DNA of 64,000 nucleotides from Prevotella sp. (GTDB lineage Bacteria; Bacteroidota; Bacteroidia; Bacteroidales; Bacteroidaceae): NCBI GenBank assembly GCA_017412705.1, contig JAFPWS010000026.1, positions 1 to 64,000 of the forward strand, read 5' to 3'. Shown piece by piece: positions 50,151 to 58,710 of this stretch (position 1 is its first letter; each line of letters starts with the position of its first letter). The notes under the pieces were generated by a model. It saw only the letters and a program-made list of their open reading frames with translations, ran no database searches and was not told where the DNA came from. The position numbers and the translations under genes were made by a program.

Positions 50151-50310
50151 GAATACACTTCCGACAAGTCCGCCTCGCGGCGGGCGCCACAAGACATTTT
50201 CACGGACGACACAAGACCTTCCCCCACCCGCCGCAAGACTTTTGCACGGGCGGCACAAACCTGCGACATCTCTTGTGAATCCCTCTCAGAACGGCCCGCA
50301 ATCCCTCTTA

Positions 50311-50396
50311 GGACGGGGCAGAATCCACCTCAGGACGAGGAGCGCCTGTTTTCAGGACGGGGCAGAATCCACCTCAGAACGAGGAGCGCCTGTTTT
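50311..50396. repeat. Tandem 42-bp duplication
   Basis: Two copies (50311-50352 and 50355-50396) differ at one base. A third, degenerate copy appears just upstream (about 50285-50310). Confidence 0.9.
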
Positions 50397-50418
50397 CCAA
50401 AGAAACATGAACAACGAA

Positions 50419-50453
50419 AAAAGCGAGGCCCACACTACGTGAGCCTCGCTTTT
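50419..50453. terminator. Hairpin between convergent genes
   Basis: 11-bp arms (50419-50429 and 50443-50453), A-tract on one side and T-tract on the other, with additional CAC/GTG pairing in the loop. Confidence 0.75.
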
Positions 50454-50483
50454 CCATGAAATTAACCCAGTTCGTCTCTCACT

Positions 50484-50540
50484 TCACCACGACCTGACGG
50501 CCATTGACAATGTAGACGCCCTTGAGGACAGGATGATTGA
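50484..50540 (-). pseudogene. Remnant of a secretion-tail (KGVYIVNGRQVVVK)
   Basis: A 19-codon minus-strand frame, INHPVLKGVYIVNGRQVVVK minus its first residue, ending in TGA. The KGVYIVNGRKVVVK-type ending closes many Bacteroidales secreted proteins. It is preceded by an in-frame stop and has no start, so it is a fossil of the 3' end of a lost gene. Confidence 0.55.
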
Positions 50541-50596
50541 TTCATAAGCGAATCGGGTCCTGCCCTCGTTATTCTGATTTTATGCACAGAAGACCA

Positions 50597-51403
50597 CTAT
50601 TGCTTCTTCACCGGGCGCACCTGCTTGCCATAATACCGATATTCTGGATAAGCACTGGCACTTGCGCTATTATTATAATACGTTATTGTTGCATCTCCTC
50701 CCATATTCAAATACATTCCACCATTTGCGTCCGCCACCCAGAACCTAGTTATATGTTGATAATCATCCGCGTCTTTTAAGTCTTGCCCATCCTTATATCC
50801 TCCGTTCAGTGGGAAAATCAGCGTGTTTCCATTGGGGCCTGTATATTCTACACATTGAACATCGTTGATTTTCACGACTTCGCGTGTGCAGTAGTCGAAC
50901 AGTTCCTGGAACTGATTTGCGGTAGGCATCACCCACGACTCACCCCACTTCTGCGTGGCCACGTCGTATTTGGTTCCGGCTATGTTGCACTCGGCATTCA
51001 AAATTACGGTGCCAACTTTAGTGTATGTAAGAAGTTTGTCAACGAAAAGTGGGTCGGCAGAGGTGCCGCAACCATTCGAGGTACACATATAGGTGCTCCA
51101 CGAATAGGTGAGCTTCTCCTCCGTCTCGCCATAGGCATAGTAGCCGCCATGGGCCTCAGGCGCAGAGGCGCCCACATTGATATCGGCCCACAGCGTGCCG
51201 CTGGGCAGGCCGAGGTCTACGGGTTTGGGGTCGGTTATCTGCACGGGTGTCTCGTCAGCGTAGTACATGATGATGCTGTCCACAGCCACGTATGGTAGTT
51301 TTTCCTGTGTGCCATTGCTCTTATAGATGATGACACCTTGTGCCATGCCGCTGGTGGTCGTGATGGCCAGCAACATAGTAAGCATTATTCTGATCGTTTT
51401 CAT
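50597..51403 (-). CDS. Exported FISUMP-like protein
   Basis: 268 aa with a signal peptide ending GMAQG. The central part has the pattern VDLGLPSGTLWADINVGAS followed by GGYYAYGETEEK, which is characteristic of a repeated domain family in Bacteroidetes (FISUMP-like), then an aromatic, Gly-rich C-terminal lobe. It is co-transcribed with the BIG2 gene, overlapping it by 4 bp. The function is unknown, probably cell-surface. Confidence 0.65.
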   Translation of the reverse strand: MKTIRIMLTMLLAITTTSGMAQGVIIYKSNGTQEKLPYVAVDSIIMYYADETPVQITDPKPVDLGLPSGTLWADINVGASAPEAHGGYYAYGETEEKLTYSWSTYMCTSNGCGTSADPLFVDKLLTYTKVGTVILNAECNIAGTKYDVATQKWGESWVMPTANQFQELFDYCTREVVKINDVQCVEYTGPNGNTLIFPLNGGYKDGQDLKDADDYQHITRFWVADANGGMYLNMGGDATITYYNNSASASAYPEYRYYGKQVRPVKKQ

Positions 51404-52917
51404 TTCTTGATGATTTTATAGGTGATACTTTCTGTTTTAACGATATGGATGCCTGGTCTGAGGCCGTCAAGGGAGATGGTGAGGCTGCCGTCCCGCCCTA
51501 CGCGGTGGCTGCCGACCGACTGTCCGCCGACGGTATAGAGCCGTACGCTGCTGCCGGGGGTGAAGCCATAGAGTCGGATGGCATTGCCGTCGAAGGTCAT
51601 CGTCCCTTCTGCCGCGTTGCCTGTCTCGACGGCCTCGATGGCGGTATTCTCGGAGTCGTCGTTCTCGAGCGTGAACTTTGCCACGTCGGCGGCGTCATAC
51701 TCCACGTCGACGGTCGCGCTCTTGACGGCGAACTTGTCGGTCCCAAAGGTTACGCTGATATGCTCGCTCAGCTTGATGTCGCTGCGCTGCCCATTGGCAA
51801 ACCAGATGGTCAGCACGTTGGGAATGGCCTTCACCATCACATCGCAATAGTCTGTCAGGCTTGTGCCCTCGATGCTGGCGGTAATCCTCGTGGTTCCCTG
51901 CTTCAAGGCTGTCACATAGCCGCCAGAGCCTACCGTGGCGACGCTTTCGTCTGATGATGTCCAAATCAGCGTGTATTTGGCGTATGATGGTGTGACGGTG
52001 TAGGGAATCCGCCACGAGTCACCCACATAGACGGTCTTCTGAGAGAAATCATCAGCAATGTCGAACTGTTGCGGTGTACGGTCGACGTCTTTGACAGTAA
52101 GCGTGCAGGAGGCGCTCAGATTGTTGTCCGTTGTCACCGTGATAGTCGTCGTGCCAGGATTATTTCCCGTAACCTTTCCGTTTTGGTCTACGCTGGCTAT
52201 CGAGACATTAGCCGACTCCCACGTCAGCGTGGGGTTGGCCTCTGAAGGCTGCAAGGTTGGATAGAGCGTCAGCGTGGAATAGGCATACACCGTAGCCTCG
52301 GCAGGCAGCGTTATCGATGTGGCAGCCACGGGCTCCGTCACGGTCACGTTGCATGTGGCGTCGTAGCCCAGGTTCTGCTTGATGGTGATGGTGGCCGAGC
52401 CCACGCCCAAGGCCGTCACCTCGCCAGTGCTGCTCACAGAGGCTACACTGCTGTTGCTCGACGTGAAGGTCAGCGTGGCGTTCTTCGTCGGTGAGAGATA
52501 ATAGCTGATTCTCTGCTTCTGTCCCACCTTCATGGTCATGTTGGGATTTGTCACAGTGATGCTGACCGCATTGCAATAAATCGTATAAGTCTTGCTGGCA
52601 TGGCTCGTCAGTGTGCGGTCGCCGGAAACCCATTCGTATTCCACCTCACAAGAGACGGTCTTGGACCCCTCGAAGAAAGATGTGATTCTGACAATCGCTC
52701 CCGTTGATGTCTCATAGCCGGAGAGGCAGCTGTCATACAGGCCATTCCATGTCACGCGCCTGATTTTCGAGGCATAGTAGGGCAAGTTTGGCCGGCTTAA
52801 GGTGAACTGGTCGCCTACATACCCGCTTTCGGCGAATGCATTGAGGGGAAATAGGAACGTCCCCATGCAGTACAATAGCAGTAGTAGAATTTTTCGTTTT
52901 GTCATACTCTTAGTCAT
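51400..52917 (-). CDS. Exported protein with BIG2 (Ig-like) repeats
   Basis: 505 aa with a signal peptide (LLLLLYCMGTFLFPL) and about three BIG2-type domains: SSNSSVASVSSTGEVTALGVGSATI, ESANVSIASVDQNGKVTGN and SSDESVATVGSGGYVTALKQGT. The end (TYKIIKK) fits a sorting tail. It may adhere to polysaccharide or to host cells. An internal start four codons later at 52905 is possible. Confidence 0.8.
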   Translation of the reverse strand: MTKSMTKRKILLLLLYCMGTFLFPLNAFAESGYVGDQFTLSRPNLPYYASKIRRVTWNGLYDSCLSGYETSTGAIVRITSFFEGSKTVSCEVEYEWVSGDRTLTSHASKTYTIYCNAVSITVTNPNMTMKVGQKQRISYYLSPTKNATLTFTSSNSSVASVSSTGEVTALGVGSATITIKQNLGYDATCNVTVTEPVAATSITLPAEATVYAYSTLTLYPTLQPSEANPTLTWESANVSIASVDQNGKVTGNNPGTTTITVTTDNNLSASCTLTVKDVDRTPQQFDIADDFSQKTVYVGDSWRIPYTVTPSYAKYTLIWTSSDESVATVGSGGYVTALKQGTTRITASIEGTSLTDYCDVMVKAIPNVLTIWFANGQRSDIKLSEHISVTFGTDKFAVKSATVDVEYDAADVAKFTLENDDSENTAIEAVETGNAAEGTMTFDGNAIRLYGFTPGSSVRLYTVGGQSVGSHRVGRDGSLTISLDGLRPGIHIVKTESITYKIIKK

Positions 52918-53290
52918 TTGGTTGTTATACTATGTTTCTAAGTCCCAGGATGTATGTGAAGACAGAAAATGAAAACGCGGACTTTTTACTTCGTCTACGT
53001 TCTACAGGTATCGCCAAACACCTAACTACCATATTCGAGTAAAAAGCCCACGCGGCCAGCGTGAGCATCCTTTGCTTTTACTCTTGGTAGTTCTTGAAAT
53101 TTTGGCGAATTTGTAGAACAAGATTCAAGCGGACGCTTCAATTTTCCTTAAGGAGAACACCGTCGCGACTCGGCATAACTCAAGCAAGCTTGGTTCTGCT
53201 CTCGCTGCTCCGGCATTTCCTATATGTCTTTTGTCTTTGCTATGTCATGGGCATGTCTGTTTTATTGGTTAGACATTATTCATATTTGAT
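52918..53290. other. Non-coding stretch with large inverted repeat
   Basis: No gene is supported. It holds a 121-bp imperfect inverted repeat (52999-53119), an internal hairpin (53037-53083) and a 22-codon minus-strand frame (53148-53216). It may carry the 5' region of the BIG2 operon. Confidence 0.5.
52999..53119. repeat. Imperfect inverted repeat with nested hairpin
   Basis: Left arm begins GTTCTAC (52999-53005) and right arm ends GTAGAAC (53113-53119), with TCGCCAAA/TTTGGCGA and CTAACTACC/GGTAGTT matching inside. The core 53037-53083 folds as GAGTAAAA/TTTTACTC. It could be a MITE-like element or structured RNA. Confidence 0.65.
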
Positions 53291-54169
53291 TTACAATTTG
53301 CAGATTTCTTCTTTAGCCAGTCCTGTAGCCTTTGCAATATCCGTCAGGCTAAGTCCCATAGACTTCAGGTTTCGGGCAATAGCCAAGGCTTTGCCCAATT
53401 CTCCTTCGGCACGACCTTTGGCCTCACCCTCTGCCCGGCCTTTGGCCTCGGCGGTGCGGATGGCACCGTCGTTGTCGTAGTAGATCTTCTCGCTCTCCCA
53501 GTACTTGGCGTACTCCTCCTTCGGCAGATTGCCTATCTCAGCCACCTCGAAGAACTTGCCGAAGATGCGCTCCTGCAGGGCCGCAGGACGCTCCAACAGG
53601 CGCGGAAGGTTCTTCAGCGCATACAGCCACTTGTCGGCCATCGTCTCCAACTCGTCCTCCGTCTTGTGGAACTTCGGCATCTCCAAATAGATATAGGTCA
53701 GCTTGTCGTAAAAGACTTCCTTCTTGTTGACGTCCATCAACTGCACCGTGTGGTGGTAGTACTCCTTGTCGTCTTTGTCTTCATCAAACACGAAGTCAAG
53801 GATGCCGATGGTATAGACAGCCTTCAAGCCGAAGCGCCACTGCCCCTTCTCGCCCTGCTGGCGAATGGGGAACGACGAGTAGTACACCGAGCGGTCCTTG
53901 AACCACTGCTGGTCGGCCTTCTGCATCTCGATAATGATCTTCTCGCCCTGCTCGTTCTCACAATAAACGTCGAACACCGAGCGGCGGTCGTCTTTCGTGT
54001 CGCCCAACTGCTCCGTTGGCAGCAGCGTCAGCGACTTGATGACCTCCTTACCCTGCAGCAGGGCATTCACCAGTTCCAAGGTGATGTCCTTGTTAGGCTC
54101 GGTACCGAAGAGTAGCTTGAAGCCGTAATCGGTGTAGGGGTTAATGTATCTTCCTGCTATCTGCTCCAT
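53291..54169 (-). CDS. Rpn-family PD-(D/E)XK nuclease (transposase-like)
   Basis: 292 aa with the YTDYGFKLLFG opening and the catalytic core SVFDVYCENEQGEKIIIEMQ (Asp, then Glu-x-Gln). This family (recombination-promoting nuclease) often sits in variable positions. The C-terminal part has a repeated octapeptide AKGRAEGE (two copies) and a TGLAKEEI helix. It starts 87 bp from the GH2 stop with the promoter in between. Confidence 0.85.
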   Translation of the reverse strand: MEQIAGRYINPYTDYGFKLLFGTEPNKDITLELVNALLQGKEVIKSLTLLPTEQLGDTKDDRRSVFDVYCENEQGEKIIIEMQKADQQWFKDRSVYYSSFPIRQQGEKGQWRFGLKAVYTIGILDFVFDEDKDDKEYYHHTVQLMDVNKKEVFYDKLTYIYLEMPKFHKTEDELETMADKWLYALKNLPRLLERPAALQERIFGKFFEVAEIGNLPKEEYAKYWESEKIYYDNDGAIRTAEAKGRAEGEAKGRAEGELGKALAIARNLKSMGLSLTDIAKATGLAKEEICKL

Positions 54170-54193
54170 GTCACATCATTTGATTATTGTCGG

Positions 54194-54225
54194 CAAAGAT
54201 ACACAAAAAAACCGAAAGCGCAAAA
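54194..54225 (-). promoter_or_regulatory. Rpn gene promoter inside a terminator
   Basis: Minus strand TTTTG, 19 bp, TATCTTTG. The -33 box lies in the loop of the GH2 terminator hairpin. Confidence 0.65.
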
Positions 54226-54234
54226 CTTTCGGTT
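54204..54234 (-). terminator. GH2 terminator
   Basis: 9-bp arms (54210-54218 and 54226-54234) with a 7-nt loop and a minus-strand T-run, 22 bp after the GH2 stop. Confidence 0.75.
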
Positions 54235-54255
54235 ATTATTTTAGAGAGAGCGACA

Positions 54256-56706
54256 TCATCGCGTCTGGATGGTGAGCACAGCAGGCTTAAGACGACCGCG
54301 CTGGTCTTTTACCACTAATGTGGCTTTGCCCGCCTTTGTCGTGGGACGCAGGATGACCACCAACTCACCGTTGAAGAGGCGCATCTCGGGCTGCTTGAAG
54401 GACTGCAAAGAGGTGGCATCGCCATTGCAGACGGCCTCGAAGCGAGCCTCACCACTGACTTCGAACTTCAGATTGTTCTGGCAAGTGGGAACAGAGATGC
54501 CTTTCTTGTCTTCCACGCTGACGCGAACAAAAATCAGCTCTTCTCCATCTGCCTTGAAAGAACTTGTCTCGGCCTTGGCGACCAGCTGTACTGGCTTCCC
54601 TGCCGTCTGACGTACATCCTCGCCAATCTTGTTGCCCTGCTCATCGTAGGCGACAACCTTGATTTCGCCCGGCTCGTACTTGACGTTGTTCCAACGCAGA
54701 CGATAGCGGTCTAAGCGTTCTGCAGGATTCTTGCGGACACGTCCTTGGCTCTTGCCATTGATGAAGAGCTCGCCCTCCACGCCATCGGTATAGCAGTAAA
54801 CCGGTGTCACTTGGCCCTTCCTTCCTGGCCATGTCCAGTGGGGCAACAGGTGGACAGTATGCTCCCGGCTGTTCCACTTAGAACGATAGAGCCAATAGCG
54901 GTCCTTGGGCAGACCTGCCAAGTCGCAGATGCCAAAATAGCTGCTGCGCGAAGGCCAGTATTCGTCGTAAGGCGTAGGCTCGCCCAAGTAGTCGTAGCCT
55001 GTCCACACGAACTCGCCAATCACCCAGGGATAGTCGTCCTGGCAGCGCCAGTCATCGTCAGGCAGATTCGACCACGAACAATACTCTACATCATAGCTGG
55101 AGCACTGACCATCAGCCTTTTGCAAGGCTGTGGGATCGTAGTTAGGCGAATAGGAGGCGAACTGTGAATTGTCAGTGGGAACCACTGGGAACTTGTAGAC
55201 GCCACGGCTGCTGACGGTTGAAGCCGTCTCACTGCCCAGCAGAAAACCCTGAGGCAACTGCTTGATATTGTTCTCGTACTTGTGTACGCGGTAGTTGAAG
55301 CCCGGCACCTCCATTGCTTGTGCAAAGCCACTATTCAGCGCTGCTTCTGCCTTGTCCATACCTTGCGTTACAGGACGTGTGGGATCCAGCGAGTGGCACA
55401 AGCCCTGCAGCTGGATGCTGATTTGTCGGCCTTCCTCGCTCCACTGCTCAGGAATCTCGTTACCAATAGACCACATCACGATGCAGGGATGGTTACGATG
55501 ATTCAGAATGAGGTTGGTAATGTCCTTCGCAGCCCACTCACGGAAGAAACGTGCATAGCCGTTCTTGCACTTGGGGTATATCCACATGTCGAACGACTCG
55601 GCCATGACCATCATACCCATCGAGTCACACACCTCCATCTGCATGGTGGAAGGCATGTTGTGCGAAGTACGGATGGCATCGCAGCCCATCGCCTTCATCA
55701 TCTTAATCTGACGAATCAAGGCCGACTTGTTGATGGCGGCGCCAAGGGGCCCCAGGTCATGGTGCAGGCAGACTCCCTTTAGTTTGCGCGACTGGCCATT
55801 GAGTTGGAAACCGCCTTCGCGACTGACACGAACAGTGCGCAGACCTGTAGTAACGGTCTTTGCGTCCACCACTTCATGTCGTCCATTGAAGACCTCAGTC
55901 TTCAGCTGATACAGACAAGGTGTCTCAGGAGACCACAGCTGCGGGTTGTCAACCTTAAACATAGCATAAACCTTTCCGTCAGCCTCAATGCGCTTGCTGC
56001 CACTCTGGATAGTCTTCCCGTCGGGAGCTATCAGCGTCATTTCCGCAGCCATATCTTTCCCTGCATTGATGACTTTGGCCTCAGCCTCCACAATAGCCTT
56101 GCCGTCGGCAATATTCATGGTACGGACAAAGACGCTCCAGTCATCGATATGCGTCTTCTGCGTCAATACAAGCTTGACAGGACGATAAAGCCCTGCACCA
56201 GGATACCAGCGCGAGCTTTCCTCCAAGTTCTGCAGATGCACGTTGATATCCAACTCCTTAGTGATGGATGAAGGAGGATTGGAAAGGAAAGGCGTCACAT
56301 CCACCCGAAAAGCATTGTAGCCATAAGCCCAGTAGCCTGCCTCCTGACCGTTAACACTGACACGCGGCTCTGCCATCGCTCCGTCGAACACCAGCTCGGC
56401 AGCATCATAGCCTGCAGGGATTTCGACCGTTGTGCGATACCACCCCTCACCTATCCATGGCAAGGAGCCTGAACGGCCGGACTTCTCGGTAGCCTCCGTC
56501 TCACCATTCTGCTCAATAGCCACCATCTGCAGGTCCCACTTCTTGTCAAAAGGACCGGCAATAGCCCAGTCATGAGGAATCTGTACCTCCGTCCACGACT
56601 GATTGTCACGTGAAAACTCCCAAGTCTTCAGATTGATTTCCCGTCTCGTCTGTCCCATAGCACACAGGCTCGGCAACAGCATTGCAAACAGTAGTTTTAG
56701 CTTCAT
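54256..56706 (-). CDS. Family GH2 glycosidase (beta-galactosidase type)
   Basis: 816 aa with a signal peptide (LLPSLCAMG). Domains are the sugar-binding jelly-roll, the Ig-like domain, and the TIM barrel. The acid/base is Glu417 in WSIGNEIPE and the nucleophile is Glu565 in IGEFVWTGYDYLGE. DUF4982 and Ig-like modules follow. The exported form fits polysaccharide use, but no SusCD pair is adjacent. Confidence 0.92.
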   Translation of the reverse strand: MKLKLLFAMLLPSLCAMGQTRREINLKTWEFSRDNQSWTEVQIPHDWAIAGPFDKKWDLQMVAIEQNGETEATEKSGRSGSLPWIGEGWYRTTVEIPAGYDAAELVFDGAMAEPRVSVNGQEAGYWAYGYNAFRVDVTPFLSNPPSSITKELDINVHLQNLEESSRWYPGAGLYRPVKLVLTQKTHIDDWSVFVRTMNIADGKAIVEAEAKVINAGKDMAAEMTLIAPDGKTIQSGSKRIEADGKVYAMFKVDNPQLWSPETPCLYQLKTEVFNGRHEVVDAKTVTTGLRTVRVSREGGFQLNGQSRKLKGVCLHHDLGPLGAAINKSALIRQIKMMKAMGCDAIRTSHNMPSTMQMEVCDSMGMMVMAESFDMWIYPKCKNGYARFFREWAAKDITNLILNHRNHPCIVMWSIGNEIPEQWSEEGRQISIQLQGLCHSLDPTRPVTQGMDKAEAALNSGFAQAMEVPGFNYRVHKYENNIKQLPQGFLLGSETASTVSSRGVYKFPVVPTDNSQFASYSPNYDPTALQKADGQCSSYDVEYCSWSNLPDDDWRCQDDYPWVIGEFVWTGYDYLGEPTPYDEYWPSRSSYFGICDLAGLPKDRYWLYRSKWNSREHTVHLLPHWTWPGRKGQVTPVYCYTDGVEGELFINGKSQGRVRKNPAERLDRYRLRWNNVKYEPGEIKVVAYDEQGNKIGEDVRQTAGKPVQLVAKAETSSFKADGEELIFVRVSVEDKKGISVPTCQNNLKFEVSGEARFEAVCNGDATSLQSFKQPEMRLFNGELVVILRPTTKAGKATLVVKDQRGRLKPAVLTIQTR

Positions 56707-56734
56707 TGTATCATCAAGTTAGTAATATTCTCTG

Positions 56735-56766
56735 CAAAAGTACAAAAAAATCCCCGCAGAACCAAA
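56735..56766 (-). promoter_or_regulatory. GH2 promoter inside a terminator
   Basis: Minus strand TTTG, 20 bp, TACTTTTG. The -33 box lies in the loop of the OmpA terminator hairpin. Confidence 0.65.
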
Positions 56767-56776
56767 TCTGCGGGGA
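56744..56776 (-). terminator. OmpA gene terminator
   Basis: Perfect 10-bp stem TCCCCGCAGA/TCTGCGGGGA (56751-56760 and 56767-56776) with a minus-strand T-run, 26 bp after the porin stop. Confidence 0.8.
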
Positions 56777-56801
56777 CTTTTATTATCTAATTTGATAAGC
56801 C

Positions 56802-57989
56802 TTACTTCGTAGTGGTGTCGATGAACATAGCAACACGGTTGAAGTCGTTCTCCTCAGAAATCTTATCGGTAGCACCGAGACCCTGAGTAGAGATGCGATC
56901 CTTAGAGATCTTGTAGCGCTTGATCAGAGCCTGCTTAACAGCCTCAGCACGCTTCTCAGACAGCTTCTGGTTCAGCTCAGCGTTGCCCTCGGGTGAAGCG
57001 AAGCCGCGAACGATAACGTTAGCCTCCTTGTGGTTACGCATGTACTTAGCAATCATCTCGATGCTTGCATACTGAGCAGCGTCGATAGTGCTCTTACCCT
57101 GACGGAAGATAACCATGGGCTGCAGGATGTTCTCCTTAACCTCCTCAACGATAGTCTGTACAGGACGAGCCTCGCAAGCAGCGAGCTTAGCCTTCAGGTC
57201 AGCAATCTCACGAGCGTTGGCAGCAATCTGGCCATCCTTAGAGTTAACGTCAGCACGCAGCTCGTTAATCTTAGCGTTCAGACCGTCAATCTCAGCCTGG
57301 TCGCGGAGCTCCTCGATCTTGTAGTTGTGAGTACCATTGCTGCAACCGAACTTGTAGGTCACACCAGCGCTCAGCTGGAACAAACCGTTACGAGAATCCA
57401 TCTTTGCACGAACAGGCTCGATCATACCCATTGCATTGTGCAGATCCCAGCTCTTCACACCATAGACAACAGCGGGCTCCAGATATACCTGCCAAGCCTT
57501 CTCCTGACCCAGGTTCAGAGTGAGGTCAAAACCGAACTTGGTGTTCAGACCGTTAGCCTTGCTATAACCGAACTGATGATCCCAACCACCACCGGCAAGA
57601 GCGATGATCTCGAAAGCACGGGGCTCACCTTTGTAACCACCAAAAAGATTCATCAGATTGAAAGTAGCCAACAGGTCTACATTCATTGAGTTCACAAAGG
57701 TCTTGCTACCCATCATAGACTTAGAATCAGTCTTTGAACCAACATAAAGATCTACATCAGCAGCGAGGCCGAACACTGTGGTCAGATTCTTACCCAAACG
57801 GACACCCACCTTAGGAGCGACACCTTTCATGAAACCATAGTCACCCCACTTTTGCATGGGAGTAGCAACACCAGCGTTGATACCAAGATACCAGTTGTCA
57901 CCTGCCTTGTTTGCAGTAACAGCGGTCTTCTGTGCACTTGCAGAAACTGTCAGCATAGCGACAGCCATAACCAAAAATAACTTTTTCAT
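56802..57989 (-). CDS. OmpA-family outer membrane protein
   Basis: 395 aa with a signal peptide ending SASAQ, an N-terminal 8-stranded barrel (about 25-215), a coiled coil rich in Leu/Glu/Asp (about 220-275), and a C-terminal OmpA domain (FRQGKSTIDAAQYASIEMIAKYM; GFASPEGNAELNQKLSEKRAEAV; NRVAMF). It links the outer membrane to peptidoglycan. It is probably one of the abundant surface proteins of the cell. Confidence 0.92.
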   Translation of the reverse strand: MKKLFLVMAVAMLTVSASAQKTAVTANKAGDNWYLGINAGVATPMQKWGDYGFMKGVAPKVGVRLGKNLTTVFGLAADVDLYVGSKTDSKSMMGSKTFVNSMNVDLLATFNLMNLFGGYKGEPRAFEIIALAGGGWDHQFGYSKANGLNTKFGFDLTLNLGQEKAWQVYLEPAVVYGVKSWDLHNAMGMIEPVRAKMDSRNGLFQLSAGVTYKFGCSNGTHNYKIEELRDQAEIDGLNAKINELRADVNSKDGQIAANAREIADLKAKLAACEARPVQTIVEEVKENILQPMVIFRQGKSTIDAAQYASIEMIAKYMRNHKEANVIVRGFASPEGNAELNQKLSEKRAEAVKQALIKRYKISKDRISTQGLGATDKISEENDFNRVAMFIDTTTK

Positions 57990-58172
57990 TGTTACTAACT
58001 TAATTAGTTTAAAATTAAAATACTATAATCGTTTTTACTGTAATCTTTCAAATTCGGGTGCAAAGTAAGTAAAAAAAACAATAAGTTCCAAAAAAAAAGG
58101 GGGAAAAATGCAAAAATAAGTGTATTTTTTGATTAAACAGGGTGTTTTTTCCTGAAAATAAACTAAATTTGC

Positions 58173-58709
58173 ATGAGTTTTATGAAGAAAATCATTCTCA
58201 TTACAGGAGGTCAGCGTTCGGGCAAGAGCCAGTATGCAGAGCAACTTGCACTCAGCCTAAGCCCCCATCCCATTTATGTGGCTACAGCCCACATCTGGGA
58301 TGAGGAGTTTCGCCAGCGAGTCAAGATGCACCAAGAGCGACGTGGTCAGCAGTGGACGAATATTGAAGAGGAACGCGCTTTAAGCCGTCACGACCTGACA
58401 GGGCGTGTAGCGGTCATTGACTGCATCACCCTCTGGTGTACCAATTTCTTCTTCGACCGCCATAAACCCGATTGGGAACAGCCGTCTGTCGACGAGGCTT
58501 TAGAAGCCGTGAAGCAAGAGTTCGACAAGTTTACCGCTCAGGATGCCATGTTTATCTTTGTCACTAACGAGATAGGCTCTGGGGGGGTCAGCACGGACGT
58601 CATCCAACGACGCTTTACCGATTTGGAAGGCTGGATGAACCAATATGTAGCTTCCAAGGCTGATGAAGTTATCCTGATGGTGAGTGGAATACCTGTGAAG
58701 ATCAAATAA
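58173..58709 (+). CDS. cobU: Adenosylcobinamide kinase/guanylyltransferase
   Basis: 178 aa: phosphorylates adenosylcobinamide and adds GMP. The P-loop GGQRSGKSQYAEQLA follows a short hydrophobic strand and the family block NEIGSGGVS is present. The -7 TAAATTTG (58164-58171) lies just before ATG 58173, so the mRNA may lack a leader. A second ATG at 58182 is possible. cobT follows after 1 bp. A run of seven G (58581-58587) lies inside the gene. Confidence 0.92.
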   Translation: MSFMKKIILITGGQRSGKSQYAEQLALSLSPHPIYVATAHIWDEEFRQRVKMHQERRGQQWTNIEEERALSRHDLTGRVAVIDCITLWCTNFFFDRHKPDWEQPSVDEALEAVKQEFDKFTAQDAMFIFVTNEIGSGGVSTDVIQRRFTDLEGWMNQYVASKADEVILMVSGIPVKIK

Positions 58710-58710
58710 G

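Larger units (their letters stand above)
50151..50596. other. Repeat-rich non-coding stretch
   Basis: No gene. It contains GC-rich units with a CACAAGAC core (50170-50270), a 42-bp direct duplication (50311-50396), a bidirectional hairpin at 50419-50453, and a 19-codon C-terminal tail fossil at 50484-50540. Confidence 0.6.

Noticed and set aside
50311-50396. CRISPR-like repeat pair
   Set aside because: Only two copies, 2-bp spacing and no variable spacers or cas genes.
57990-58172. Cobalamin riboswitch before cobU
   Set aside because: No B12-box-like sequence seen; the region is AT-rich and mostly the porin promoter.
58581-58587. Seven-G run in cobU as a phase switch
   Set aside because: The frame is intact and the run is in a conserved Gly-containing motif; shorter than the lipoprotein tract.
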